Assembly: GCA_030052745.1 (NCBI GenBank) | Contig: JANBVO010000006.1 | Coordinates: 930,001-994,000, forward strand | Direction of reading: 5' to 3' | DNA length: 64,000 bases | Source of the DNA: Pleurostoma richardsiae | Taxonomy: Eukaryota; Ascomycota; Sordariomycetes; Calosphaeriales; Pleurostomataceae | Shown here: piece after piece, positions 44,623-55,673 of the stretch | Layout of the letters: every line of letters begins with the position of its first letter | How positions within the stretch are numbered: the stretch's first letter is position 1 | Program-made: the position numbers and the translations under genes | The notes under the pieces: model-generated | What the model was told of the DNA's origin: nothing | Seen by the model: only the letters and a program-made list of their open reading frames with translations | Database searches by the model: none

Positions 44623-47420
44623 GGCCAATGCTGAGGCAGTGAGCAACACACCTGCAAGAGAAGCAATGCCGTAAGTCCTGGCACCGCAGAAGCACTTTGA
44701 TTGCTAGACTTCAGGTTGTATAAAAAGTTAAGTCATGCCAACCCTGGCTTGTTGACAGCTGCTGCGCGCTTTAGCATGAGTCATTCCGACCTGCCTTTCG
44801 ATGATATCCACCTGCAGGTGATCAACCAACCGGGCTTGAGTTTACCAGACCTTCGGGGGTCTCCGATCGTTCAAGTTTAGCTACCGAAGGAATACGGTAT
44901 CAGATTCTGTCGTCGTCCTTCCGTTGCAAGGGTTCACAAGCGAGGGACATGGGTTGCTGTGCTCCAGAATGCGATGCGAGGTGTTTCGTAGATAGCAACG
45001 GCTGACAGGGCTAGTGCTGGTACACGGAGAGTTTTGCCTTCTCTCATGGAGAACCTTCCCCTCTATCTAGACCCCACCGAGGCTTGTCAATCAGTCGCGA
45101 TGTGGTCTAATCCCTTAGTGAGCTGAAGAGGTATCGTGAAGCCGAGGCCGGTTGCTCAGCCCCTCTGCTACCTCGTTGGAGACGGGTTGGAAATAACTAT
45201 CGGTCTTTCACAGTTGGTGCCGCGGTATTAGACTGAAGGCTAACACAACGATCATTGTCAGGAACGCTCTTATAAACCAGACGGTTTCTCAACTCCAGTC
45301 GAGAGATAACCGTAACGCAGCAATGTAGTGTTGGATGATGGCTGTACAAGACATAACCATCCGTGTACAGCTGAAGGTATGCCGGGTGTCAAAAGCCCAG
45401 CGGCCGGACCGAAACGAACCCAGCTGGGTTGTCCGCCGGCCGGCAGCAGTTGGCGAAGCCGGAATGCTGGCTGAGTTATTTTCACAGTCGTCTGAGAAGA
45501 TCCGTCAATGAGTGCATCAAAACGGCAATTCGGCCAAATGAGCAGGCTGAACTGGGCGACAGTCGTAAACTTGACGAAACGGTACAGCTACCTGAAGCAT
45601 CTCATAGGTAGGCTGTAAGGAGTGCTCTAGCAGGGCAGCCACCATCTCTTCCTAGGCTTTTGACTGGAGGATTGAACTGCGGGCAAGATACGGCGGCGTC
45701 GAATCGTGTCGGAATGATATCCGCACCCTGCCGTGCAGGTACTTCGGGGCTTCTTCCCAGTTCTAACAGCGGAGGGGAACCTCCACCGCGAGGTCTCCAC
45801 TACTATTGTCTCGTCGCTGTCTCTTGATTCGACGAGCGAAGTCGAGACTTGCCAAGAGAGGGCTCTGAAACAATCGTGCTTGGAGTTGTGTCGTCCCGCG
45901 AACCGTTTCGGCAGTAGAGGACCCTCAAGACACGCAACTGTGGCCTTTGATGCTTGTAGAGCTGAATCGCCCATGAGCCGACGGCAGCTGCTGCCCTCAC
46001 ATTTTCGTCACCAAAGCCGGACGAATGCACGAATTAAGCATGGGTAAGGTAGCAGCACCCTAGTGGCCGGCTGCCGGAATAGGCTTAAAAGAGCCCGCGA
46101 ATCTGTGGCTTCCCAGATATTGTATCCTCATGCTTGAAATGGGCGTCGGAGCTCAGCCTCTATTGCCCCAGCGGTTGCAGGGTGCTCGTGTTGCCGGCCT
46201 CTGACAGCCACCGTACCGAAACTCGTGGACATGGGCTCTCGCGTTCCCAAACGCCAGCCACAGAGAGGTTCTTTTTCTCCTCCGTAGACGATGTTTGAGG
46301 CCCTAAACTTGGCATCAATGGGGTCCGCAACTGACGTGAGATGGCGCCGCTGTGCGGTGGGTATTGGCCCTTAGTCACGGATCTGAGTTCGACGGACTGG
46401 AGATGCCAAGTTATGGCCGAACGATGATCCGTATGGCTAGTGCCCAGGACGGAGTATGAAGTCAGGATAGTGTGTACAGCACCCGGAAAATGCCATTCAA
46501 TATCGATGAGTGATTGATTGTCAGTCTACATTGTAGCCCGCGGGCTCCCCGAGCCTGCGGCGGCATTTTCCATTCCATCTTTCTTGTGACGATCGCGCGA
46601 TCTTGCGCCAGGGATCTGGAATCCACGGTTAAGCACCCCGTCACCCCCGTGAGGCTCTATTTTGGGGCCTTGTCGCCGGACCTTGTCTCGCCATGGGCGG
46701 ATGCCAAGCCGAATGATGCGATGGGGCCGCCGGCAGAGGTGTTGCAGCGGAGCGGGCGAGCAGGAAAAACAGCGCGTGAAGACGCCGTCGATGCTAGACG
46801 AACACCGTCCGTATCCAGGCAATGCAGGCCATCCAGGCCGTCCAGGCCCAAAGAGTAGCGCCGCAGGGGGAAAAAGCTGGGACCTCCTCCCACCTTCTCC
46901 ACCAGGTTAAATTTTCGCAGGGAGGCCATGGCACGCTAATAACAAGCCCGCCAATCAGGGCCGGTGGTGGCCCCCCCAATCCAGTCCGAAACCCCAGGCC
47001 CGAATCCAGCCTGTTCCTGAGTCTCGCCCCCCCCTCCGTCTCCTCTCTCCTCTCTCTCCTTGGCTGAGAGGCCCGTCCGTTTCTGGGAAGCCAGCGACAC
47101 ACCATTTCCGTCCAAGACGTCCTGATCCTCCCTCCCTCTCTCCCTAACCATTCCGACGGCCCCTCCAGGACAACAATCGACGACATCCCCACGGCATCAA
47201 CGCCTCGCAATTGACGACGCTGCGGGCGGATGCTTCTTGCAACCAAGATCCCGAATAACCCGAACTCGGTTGTGCGTTCCGCTCGTGTTGACCGCGGAAA
47301 GGAGAACATCCCGTGACCTGCGGGCTCAACTTCGTCGCCTGACGGATTGATGCTGCCGCGGACGGTGCTCAATCACCACGCCATTCAACCGATCGCTTTC
47401 AATCCACGCGACCGCTGAGC
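44623..47420. other. Intergenic, divergent promoters
   Basis: 2.8 kb lies between the epimerase (minus) and the DUF7820-like gene (plus). Frames are short and overlapping. 47000-47160 is rich in CT runs on the plus strand, typical of a fungal core promoter or leader. Confidence 0.45.
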
Positions 47421-49633
47421 ATGGATCCGGCACGCTCAAAATCAAACGACATTGAGAGGAGGTCATCGTTGAGGCAATCGAGGGGGATATCCGCTGTCGG
47501 GGAAGAGGATGACTATGAGATCCTGGCTCTGGGAATCGCGGACGGGTTCCGGCCATCAATGACCGCCGCGACGGATGCATCTTCACCATTGCCTTCGGTT
47601 CCAACCCTTGCGAACACCCTATCAAGTTCACCTTCACCACCTCGCCCATCGACGACAATCCGCTCAAGCATAGCGAAGCCTGCGCGGACGCACGAATCTT
47701 TTTCCTTACGGCATGACGGCTCGACTGGCCCGACACAACCGACGCCGCTCTCGCGGGTATCGAGCGCGTCCACAGTAAGCCCCTACGTCCATCATGAGAC
47801 GCCTTACGAAGGTCCGTCAGGGCCATCACACCCCTACCAAATGTATCCGCAGAACACACGGGTTGCACGGACGCTGAGCGTCGCAACCTCCTCCACGGCT
47901 CCAGTCTCCGAGTCATCTTTCCCAGGACCTCGAGGCCCAACGCACCCCTACGCAATGTACGCGCAGAATCCTGTCCTTGGCTCGGATACCGTGCCTGCGC
48001 CAGCTCCGAATATCCCGGTGGGCTTTCCCGGTATCCCGGACCAGTATCAACGTCGGATCGGGCCAGATGGAGAAGATGTAGCCGATATAATTGGCCCTGA
48101 TGGTCATACCGAGCAACTGCCGCCGTACACAAGATATCCCGATGAGGCATACGCCTTGAAGGTTCGTGAGATGGAACAGCCCACTGTCACACCTGTCGCT
48201 GCCTCGCCGATTCCTGGTGCCGGTGGGATTGGCTTGGCCACCCGCAACCCGGAGTTTGAGTCCACTGATGACCTCGCTACTCCCCGGTCAAGATACTCGA
48301 CCCGAAGTTTCGCGTCCGATGCCAGCCAACATGAAATCAACGTGGCTGCGGCTGGTGACTCGGAGAAGGCGCCCGAGAAGAAATGGAAGGAGAGGGCGAA
48401 GAGAAGGGCCTTTGGGATCGTGCCATATTGGGCCCTGTGTTTGGTCGTGTTTGCTATCCTTATCATGGGCATAGTTCTAGGCGGAGTCATCGGGACCTTC
48501 TTTGGGAAGCAGAAGAGGCCACACTCTAGTGCTTCTTCGTAAGTCAACCCAGTCATGTTAGACATGCCTCTCGAAAACCGGTCGTATAGCTAACTTGCAC
48601 TAGGCAACCGGACACAGAACCAACAGTGACCGTAACATACGACGCAACACCAATCCCTACACCTGCAGATCTGCGAGAACTCCCAACGGGCACCTACAGC
48701 TTACCCTTGGGACTGAATAAGTCACCGAACACGTGTTTCAACGACACGACGCTCTCTCAGGCTTGGAGCTGCAATATTGTCTTTGGATCTGCCATGATGA
48801 CTATGAGCCTCTCAAGAAATGCTCCGCAGCTGGGCAAGCCTTCTAATTACGACATAAGCATTGCTTGCAATGAGTCACTGACTATTGCCGATGGCGTATA
48901 TTCATATGGCGCCCAACCACCTCTTATCCCTCAGCCAATGCCGATGGAGCTTGTCAACGACACTCAAGATGCGAGTCGTGGCCCCGCCTGGTTCAGGATG
49001 CTCCCGTACAACAAAACTGTTGTATTGCCGGCGTCGTTGCTGGCAGTGACTGCATCTGCAACACCGACGGCCGGTTCCAAGGCTCGTGGATATGGCATTT
49101 TCCCTGGCCCAGACGACTTCAAGAGGAAGAGCATTGCTCAGACCGGGGACACGCCCTGGGTCTGCGTCTGGCCGGATACATTCCTTGAAGTATTCATCTA
49201 CCCAAGCCAGAACAGCAGTTATAATCTCATAGCCTCCTCATCCGCTGGAGCCTCAAGCACCACCCCGGCGCCGACACAAAGCACACCACCCCCTGCCACG
49301 AGCACTTCGAGCAGCCCATCGAGTACGAGCTACTCGTACGACCCCAGCTACACGATGCCTCCAGCGGCCTACCCCAGGGTCATCAAGGTCGAAGAACGCC
49401 GCATGGACTTTGCGCCGGCGCCGACTTGCACGCAGGTCGAGATCCTCCCCAACGGGGCCACAAGACCTATCGTCGATGAGGATGGCGATCCCATCGAGAT
49501 CATCATCGACGAGATCGAGCCTTCGCAGGTTTCCAAGGCGAGATATGAGGCTCGCGATATCCTTGCGGCTTCCATATTCGCGCGCGATGGCCCGGAGATG
49601 AGCAACTGCGGGTGTATGTGGTATCTTACGTGA
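47421..49633 (+). CDS. DUF7820-like single-pass membrane protein
   Basis: Two exons, 47421-48538 and 48604-49633, give 715 residues. The first 330 residues are Ser/Pro-rich and contain two copies of a motif GPxGPxHPYxMYxQN (about 131-145 and 169-183), then IGPDGE and LPPYTRYP. A transmembrane segment spans about 332-361, after a basic stop-transfer-like stretch (KKWKERAKRR). The part after it has NxT/S sites, several cysteines and a Ser/Thr/Pro-rich stretch, suggesting a glycosylated extracellular or lumenal domain that ends NCGCMWYLT. The layout matches a conserved Pezizomycotina family annotated as DUF7820. The function is unknown. Confidence 0.82.
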
Positions 49634-50532
49634 TGGGCTTGTTTTGTGCTGTCGATCTGTGCTCTTTTTCTATCAGGACATCGCTTCTGACGTGTAGCAT
49701 GCGTGGCGAATCGGGATGACTGGCGTTCTGGTGGGATTGTATATCAAGGAGTTTGTCGACACCAATGCCTGGGCTGGCGAGGCGCTGAAAACCATGGCTC
49801 GAATCATTTCCCCCTTTTCTTTTCTTCCTCTCCACGGCATCTAGAGCGAACTATTATCATAAGGGGATATGGTAATGCCCCTGGTGTGGAACTGGGTACC
49901 TGATCACCCTGCCTTCAAAGGCGTGTCATATAGCAGACAGGAATGAAATGATATATATACTCTATCAGCCTCTATGAAACTGAAGCAGCTTGCTTGTCTA
50001 TGCTCTTGCTACTAGCATCAACAATGCAACATATACAGTACGCTGCGGTCGTAAGAGCATGCATGGTAGAAGGCCTCTCTTCCTTCGGCGGGTCGTCGGA
50101 CAGGAGAGGCGCCCGTCTTCTCGCGGACGACTGTCTCTGCCTTCTCATATGATGTCTTTGGTGGTGTACTTACCGACCTTCACTTATCAAACAAACTAAG
50201 GCCCATGCCGAGTGTCTGTGGTGGCGGGTGCCGAACACACTTCAGGTCAAACCCGGACAGTGGAGGAGCTGGTGGAGAGAACGTGGCCGATCGGAGGACA
50301 ACAACAATCGACAAGACGTGAGTTCAACTCCCGTACCGGAGAAAAACTACCTGACGCAGGCAAGTTTTTCGGCGCCGACCCCCCCTCGAACAGGTGAGGC
50401 GTGTGAACTTTCCGCTCTATGTTCCTCTGATCTGGGGCATAGTACTGTATGTATATGTGATCTTGGGAAGGGTTCATACTTCACCACCTAGTGCTCTTGA
50501 TCCTCCCCTGGCGACGGCACCACCTCCATGCA
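49634..50532. other. Convergent intergenic region
   Basis: Between the stops of the DUF7820-like gene and the CCDC174 homologue. No supported gene. 50275-50340 has weak tRNA promoter-like words but does not fold as a tRNA. Confidence 0.45.
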
Positions 50533-51636
50533 TCATTGAACGTCCTCCGTCTGCTCCCGCCGGGTTTCTCCCTCGTCCTTCCCCAGATCCACCGCCAGCC
50601 CATCCAAGAAGCTCTCCGCCATCTTCTTCGCCCTCTTCTCGCCCATGGACCTCCTCCTCTCTTCGATCTCCCTCCTCCGCCTCTCCACCTCCTCCCGCCT
50701 CGCCGCGGCCCTCTCCTCCGCCTCCCGGCGCACCCTCTCCGTCTCCGCCCTCGCCTCCCCGAGGCTGCGCATCTCCCCCTCCCGCACCGCCTCCTCCCTG
50801 CTGAACTTGTAGAACCCGGCGCCCTTGGTGCGCACCTCGCGGTCCGCGTCGTAGTGCGCCGCCTCGGGCGGCGTTGCGCTGCGGTCCCGCTTGCGCGCCA
50901 GTGCCTCCATGGCCTCGGCGCGCCCGTCGACCCCGGCCACCGCCGCCTCGAACGCGTCCGCCTGCACGGCGTCCCCGTAGATGAGCCGCTCCGGGGCGCG
51001 CGGCCGCGCCGACATGCGCTCCTCGTCGGCGGCGTGCATCTCGCGCGCGCGCAGCCGGCGCTCCATGCGGGCCTTGGCGGCGCGGGTGCCCCGGCGCAGG
51101 CGGCCGAACTCGTCCTCGTACTCGATCACCTCGGTGTCGTTGTTGTCCTCCTCCTCCTCTTCCTCCTCCTCGGAGTCGGACCCCGAGGACGCGCCGGCAG
51201 CTTCTTGCGCCTCCGCCCACTTCCGGTCGAAGTCTACGAGCGGCGCGGCTTCGCCCTCGCGCGGGACGTAGTCGCCGCGCTTCATGGCCGCGTACAGCCG
51301 CGCCTTGTGCTCCATGCGGCGGCGGGCGCGCGCGGCCTCCTGCTTGTCCTCCTCGGTGCCCACCACGTCGCGGAGGACGAGGCGGTCGCCACTGCTGCTG
51401 TCGTCGTCGCGGGGGCGGTCGCCTTTCCTCCTCGCCTTGGCGCCGCCGAAGATGTCGGACTTGGACTTGCTGGGCCGGGCCCGGGCGGGGGCGGCGCCGG
51501 AGGAGGGAGAGTCGGAGGGGGGCTTGGAGATCAGGGAGGTGAGCTGCGCGGTGAAGGCGAGGGAGCTGGAGAGGGCCATCTCTTTCTTCTGCTTCTTTGG
51601 GGGCGGCTGCCCGTAGAGGTTCGGGTCTTGAGGCAT
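50533..51636 (-). CDS. CCDC174 homologue (DUF4078-type nuclear coiled-coil protein)
   Basis: One minus-strand frame of 367 residues. The N-terminus has a basic PPPKKQKKE cluster that may be a nuclear signal, then SLAFTAQLTSLISKPP. The middle carries DYVPREGEAAPLVDFDRKW, an acidic Glu run, and the hallmark EYEDEFGRLRRGTR. The C-terminal third has GAGFYKFSREEA and a long Arg/Glu coiled coil ending FLDGLAVDLG. Animal CCDC174 is a nuclear protein linked to the exon junction complex. In fungi the role is not defined. Confidence 0.82.
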   Translation of the reverse strand: MPQDPNLYGQPPPKKQKKEMALSSSLAFTAQLTSLISKPPSDSPSSGAAPARARPSKSKSDIFGGAKARRKGDRPRDDDSSSGDRLVLRDVVGTEEDKQEAARARRRMEHKARLYAAMKRGDYVPREGEAAPLVDFDRKWAEAQEAAGASSGSDSEEEEEEEEDNNDTEVIEYEDEFGRLRRGTRAAKARMERRLRAREMHAADEERMSARPRAPERLIYGDAVQADAFEAAVAGVDGRAEAMEALARKRDRSATPPEAAHYDADREVRTKGAGFYKFSREEAVREGEMRSLGEARAETERVRREAEERAAARREEVERRRREIEERRRSMGEKRAKKMAESFLDGLAVDLGKDEGETRREQTEDVQ

Positions 51637-52256
51637 GGTGGCTATCGAGGCGAAGACTGTGGAATGTGTGTTCGGCTAGAGAGTCCTGTCGCTTGTTTCG
51701 TGGAGCCGAAAAACGAGAAGATCTGCTGGTATGCAGGCGCATGTGAAACTGTACACAGGCTCAGGTAGCTTCTAACTTTTAGTGAGGTCGGCGATGTGGG
51801 GGTGAGACTCTGGGGTGTTCTTGGTGGGGGAGAGCTGCCTGCAAGAGGCCCAGATCAACGGCGCCAGCCCTGCAGGCAACGAATAGCGGCCGTCTTTGCC
51901 ATTCCCTCCGGCCGCGTCGTCACGCACTTTTTCTCGCTGCAGAAGAAGCCAAGCACAGCCATCCTTACCTGGCGTGTAACTGAACTTAATATCCGCGTAT
52001 TACTTGGCCCTCCCTTACCTTCTCCGAGCTGCCCGGCGCGGCGTCCTACCTGCGCATTCGACCCTCTCTACACGAAAACATCCAACGGGCAGCTGCTTGC
52101 AACATGCGCAGAGCTCCCCTGAAATTTGCCAAAACAGCTGATTCTCGCGCTCTCATTTCTGGTCGTTAAAGCCTGCGTCGCATCCGAGCATACAGCTCTC
52201 CCGACTTTCCGTCCACCCCTAGGCCCCGACCGGCAGTCGCCGCTCCTCCCCTTCTT
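51637..52256. promoter_or_regulatory. Divergent promoter of CCDC174 homologue and small membrane-protein gene
   Basis: No domain-bearing frame. Position between two outward-facing start codons is the only evidence for regulation. Confidence 0.35.
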
Positions 52257-52608
52257 ATGCATGTCTTTGCCGGCCCTGCTGGCGTAACGAGCATGTTGAG
52301 TCTGCAAGACATCGTCGCGTTCCTGCAATCGAGGATCATGGCGCTCAGTCTCGTCCCGGACGAGTACGCCTCGGTCGTGCGCCTCATATCGTGGTTCTTC
52401 GTACGTGCCCTTCACCAAATTGCCTTGCAGTGTCCCAGCACAGTTTACTGACCTCGGTTGCTAGCTCACACTGGGCCTGGCGACCGGCATACCTATCGCG
52501 TCCCTGATCGTATTCGACTTCTTCCTCTGGATCTACAGATTAAACCGACCAAAACCACCCCGCAAGAGCCAACGAAGGCAGTCTCTGAGCCACCCAGTCA
52601 CAACATAG
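52257..52608 (+). CDS. Small single-pass membrane protein, unidentified
   Basis: Two exons, 52257-52400 and 52465-52608, join in phase 0 across a 64-base intron (GTACGT donor, GCTAG acceptor). They give 95 residues, or 83 if the second ATG at 52293 is used. The protein has an amphipathic N-terminal part (SLQDIVAFLQSRIMALSLV), a hydrophobic segment spanning the splice junction (WFFLTLGLATGIPIASLIVF), then a strongly basic tail (NRPKPPRKSQRRQS). Splicing without breaking the hydrophobic helix supports a real gene. The orientation rule predicts the basic tail on the cytosolic side. No family recognised. Confidence 0.65.
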
Positions 52609-52788
52609 GGGGGTGCTCTCTGGTGCTGGAATGCTTAGACTGATTGGGTGCACTCGACTGTGCCCACTGTCTAATGGATATGATGCTCAAGACACTATAG
52701 AGGAGACGGCGGCTAGGAGTTTGCGAGACAGCGTGGGAATCATTCAACTTCTTTCCTTTTTCATGGAGTTTTTCTGGTATGCTTGGTT

Positions 52789-53943
52789 CTACGAGATCTG
52801 GGAGAGCACCTTGAGCAGGTCGCTCGTCACGCCCATCGCCGTGACCTCACCTCCGGCGCCGGCGCCCTGGACGATGAGCGGGTTGGCTCCGTACCGCTTA
52901 GTATAGAAGCTGATAATGTTATCGCTCCCCTTGAGCGCGGCGATGGGGTGAGACCGGTCGAACTTCTGCAGCCCGACCTTGACCTGCTTGCTGGGGACGT
53001 CGATGCTGCCTACGAACCGCACCACCTTGCCCTCCTTCTCCGCCGCGTTCTTGACGTCCTCCATTTGTGAGTCGAATTGTGACAGCTTCTCCAGGAACTC
53101 AGCGCCGCTCGCCGCCGATTCCAGCTCCTTGGGGATCAGGCTCTGCACCGGGAAGCTGGTGGGCGACTCGACCTCCAAGCCGGACAGCCGCGCCAGGATC
53201 GTCAGCTTGCGTGCCACGTCGAGGCCATTGAGGTCGTCGCGCGGGTCCGGCTCCGTGAAGCCCAGCTGTTTCGCCTTTTTGACCTCGTCGGACCACTTGC
53301 CACCCTTGCCCTCCGTCGGCGCGAAGGAGTTGAAGAGGAAGGACATGGTGCCGCTGAAGACGCCCTCGATCTTGACGACCTCGTCGCCCGTCTCGACGAG
53401 GTCCTTGAGCGTCGAGATCACGGGCAGGCCCGCGCCGACGGACGACTCGTGGTACACCTTGACGCCGGATGACGCCGCCGCGGAGAAGATGTCCTGCCAC
53501 AGCTTGTACGAGCCGGAGAAGGCCTTCTTGTTGGGCGTGACGATGCTGATGCCGCGGCTGAGGAACAGCGGGTACGAGTCGGCGATGTCCTGGGCGCTCG
53601 TGTTGTCGACCAGGATGACCTTGGAGGGCGCGCCCGCGAGGTAGTCGGCGATCTTGGGAAGAGGGGGAGGGGCGCCTTTGCTGCCGGTCTGGAGCTCGTC
53701 GACCACGGCGGCCATGTCGATCGGCGAGTAGTCGTCGTGGTAGACGGTCTTCGTGGCCGTCGAGGCGTAGCAGAGCACCAATTGAGGGCTCGGGCGGCGC
53801 TTCGCCAGGGCGGCGAGCTGGGAGAGGAAGACTTTCCCTACCCCTCCGACGCCTGCGGGACCGAAGGTTGTTAGTCAGTGCTCGGCGGCGCAATTCAAGC
53901 TTTTAGACTTACCGATGACGGCAATGAAAACCTGCTTAGCCAT
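52789..53943 (-). CDS. HOM6: Homoserine dehydrogenase
   Basis: Two minus-strand exons, 53943-53913 and 53852-52789, give 364 residues, the usual fungal length. The 31-base first exon encodes MAKQVFIAVI and splits the NAD(P)-binding motif, which reads GVGGVGKVFLSQL after splicing. Further signatures are VDNTSAQDIADSYP, TPNKKAFSG, YHESSVGAGLPVI, FSGTMSFLFN and the active-site stretch EPDPRDDLNGLDVARKLTIL. It reduces aspartate semialdehyde to homoserine, the branch point for threonine, methionine and isoleucine. It is divergent from TRM8, with 385 bases between the starts. Confidence 0.95.
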
Positions 53944-54328
53944 GGCTTCGAAGATCCAAGTCTCACAGTGGCCGCGTAGACGTAAATTGGGCTTGACGAG
54001 CGTGAGAATGGAGCTGACTCGGTGAGCGAGGGTGTACGTGATGCTTCTTTGAACGTGGGGTAGAAAATGTCGCCTTGAAGAGCTGCCGATAGCGGGGCAT
54101 TAGCAAGGGCAGCCAGAACAGGTACCCGTCCGTACCTGAAGTTGTACCTACTGCGTGCCGTTGGATGACCCACCCTGCCAATGACCCGGTGCCAGTAAGG
54201 TTTTCTAGGCGACAAATACACCACCTCTCTGTCCAAGGTGTTTTCCATATACAGCAGCATTCTCATTCCTCTGCGTCGTCTCTCCACTCGGACACGGAGC
54301 CAAATTGCCCCCTCTGGGATCACTCGAA
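53944..54328. promoter_or_regulatory. Shared divergent promoter of HOM6 and TRM8
   Basis: 385 bases between start codons facing outward. No coding content. It contains the GCN4/CPC1-like word listed separately. Confidence 0.5.
54015..54021. promoter_or_regulatory. Possible CPC1/GCN4 site upstream of HOM6
   Basis: TGACTCG matches six of seven bases of the TGACTCA site bound by the general amino-acid control factor (Gcn4, CPC1). It lies 72 bases upstream of the HOM6 ATG. A single near-match in a short promoter is weak evidence. Confidence 0.3.
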
Positions 54329-55296
<968 letters not shown>

Positions 55297-55673
55297 GTCA
55301 GGAAAGGAGGTGCGGGAGAAGGGGGCGTCGATAGGTGGGAGTCACGGAATCATTCTACAACATTACACAAAATGAGGAATACCCAGAGAATTTGACCAGC
55401 CTCTTATAAGACTCTCATTGTCCGGCGCTGAGGGCTATGGCCGCCGCCCCTGAATGATCGCTGCCTGCAACATGGCACGGTGAGATTAGTAGCTGCACAC
55501 TGTCACGTGCTGGACGTTGGCACCGGGGTCTCGGAGACTGCGCGAGCCACGTCACAGTGCCAGCCAGGTGCGGCAGGTGAAAGCTCACACGAGTAATTGC
55601 AACAGTCGCCCTATCGATAAGCAACCTTTCACGACCAAACACAAAACATGCAGCGGGCTTGCCAGGAGTTTCC
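55297..55673. other. Intergenic, promoter of the MDM1-like gene
   Basis: No supported gene. An ATG at 55648 lies upstream in a different frame from the sorting nexin and could act as a short upstream ORF. Confidence 0.4.

Noticed and set aside
50275-50345. tRNA-like A-box and B-box words
   Set aside because: TGGCCGATCGG and AGTTCAACTCC are spaced plausibly, but the acceptor and T stems do not pair.
50474-51768. Long frames of 422 and 425 codons over the CCDC174 homologue
   Set aside because: Arg/Gly or Leu/Arg-rich shadow readings. The frame starting at 51636 has the family motif.
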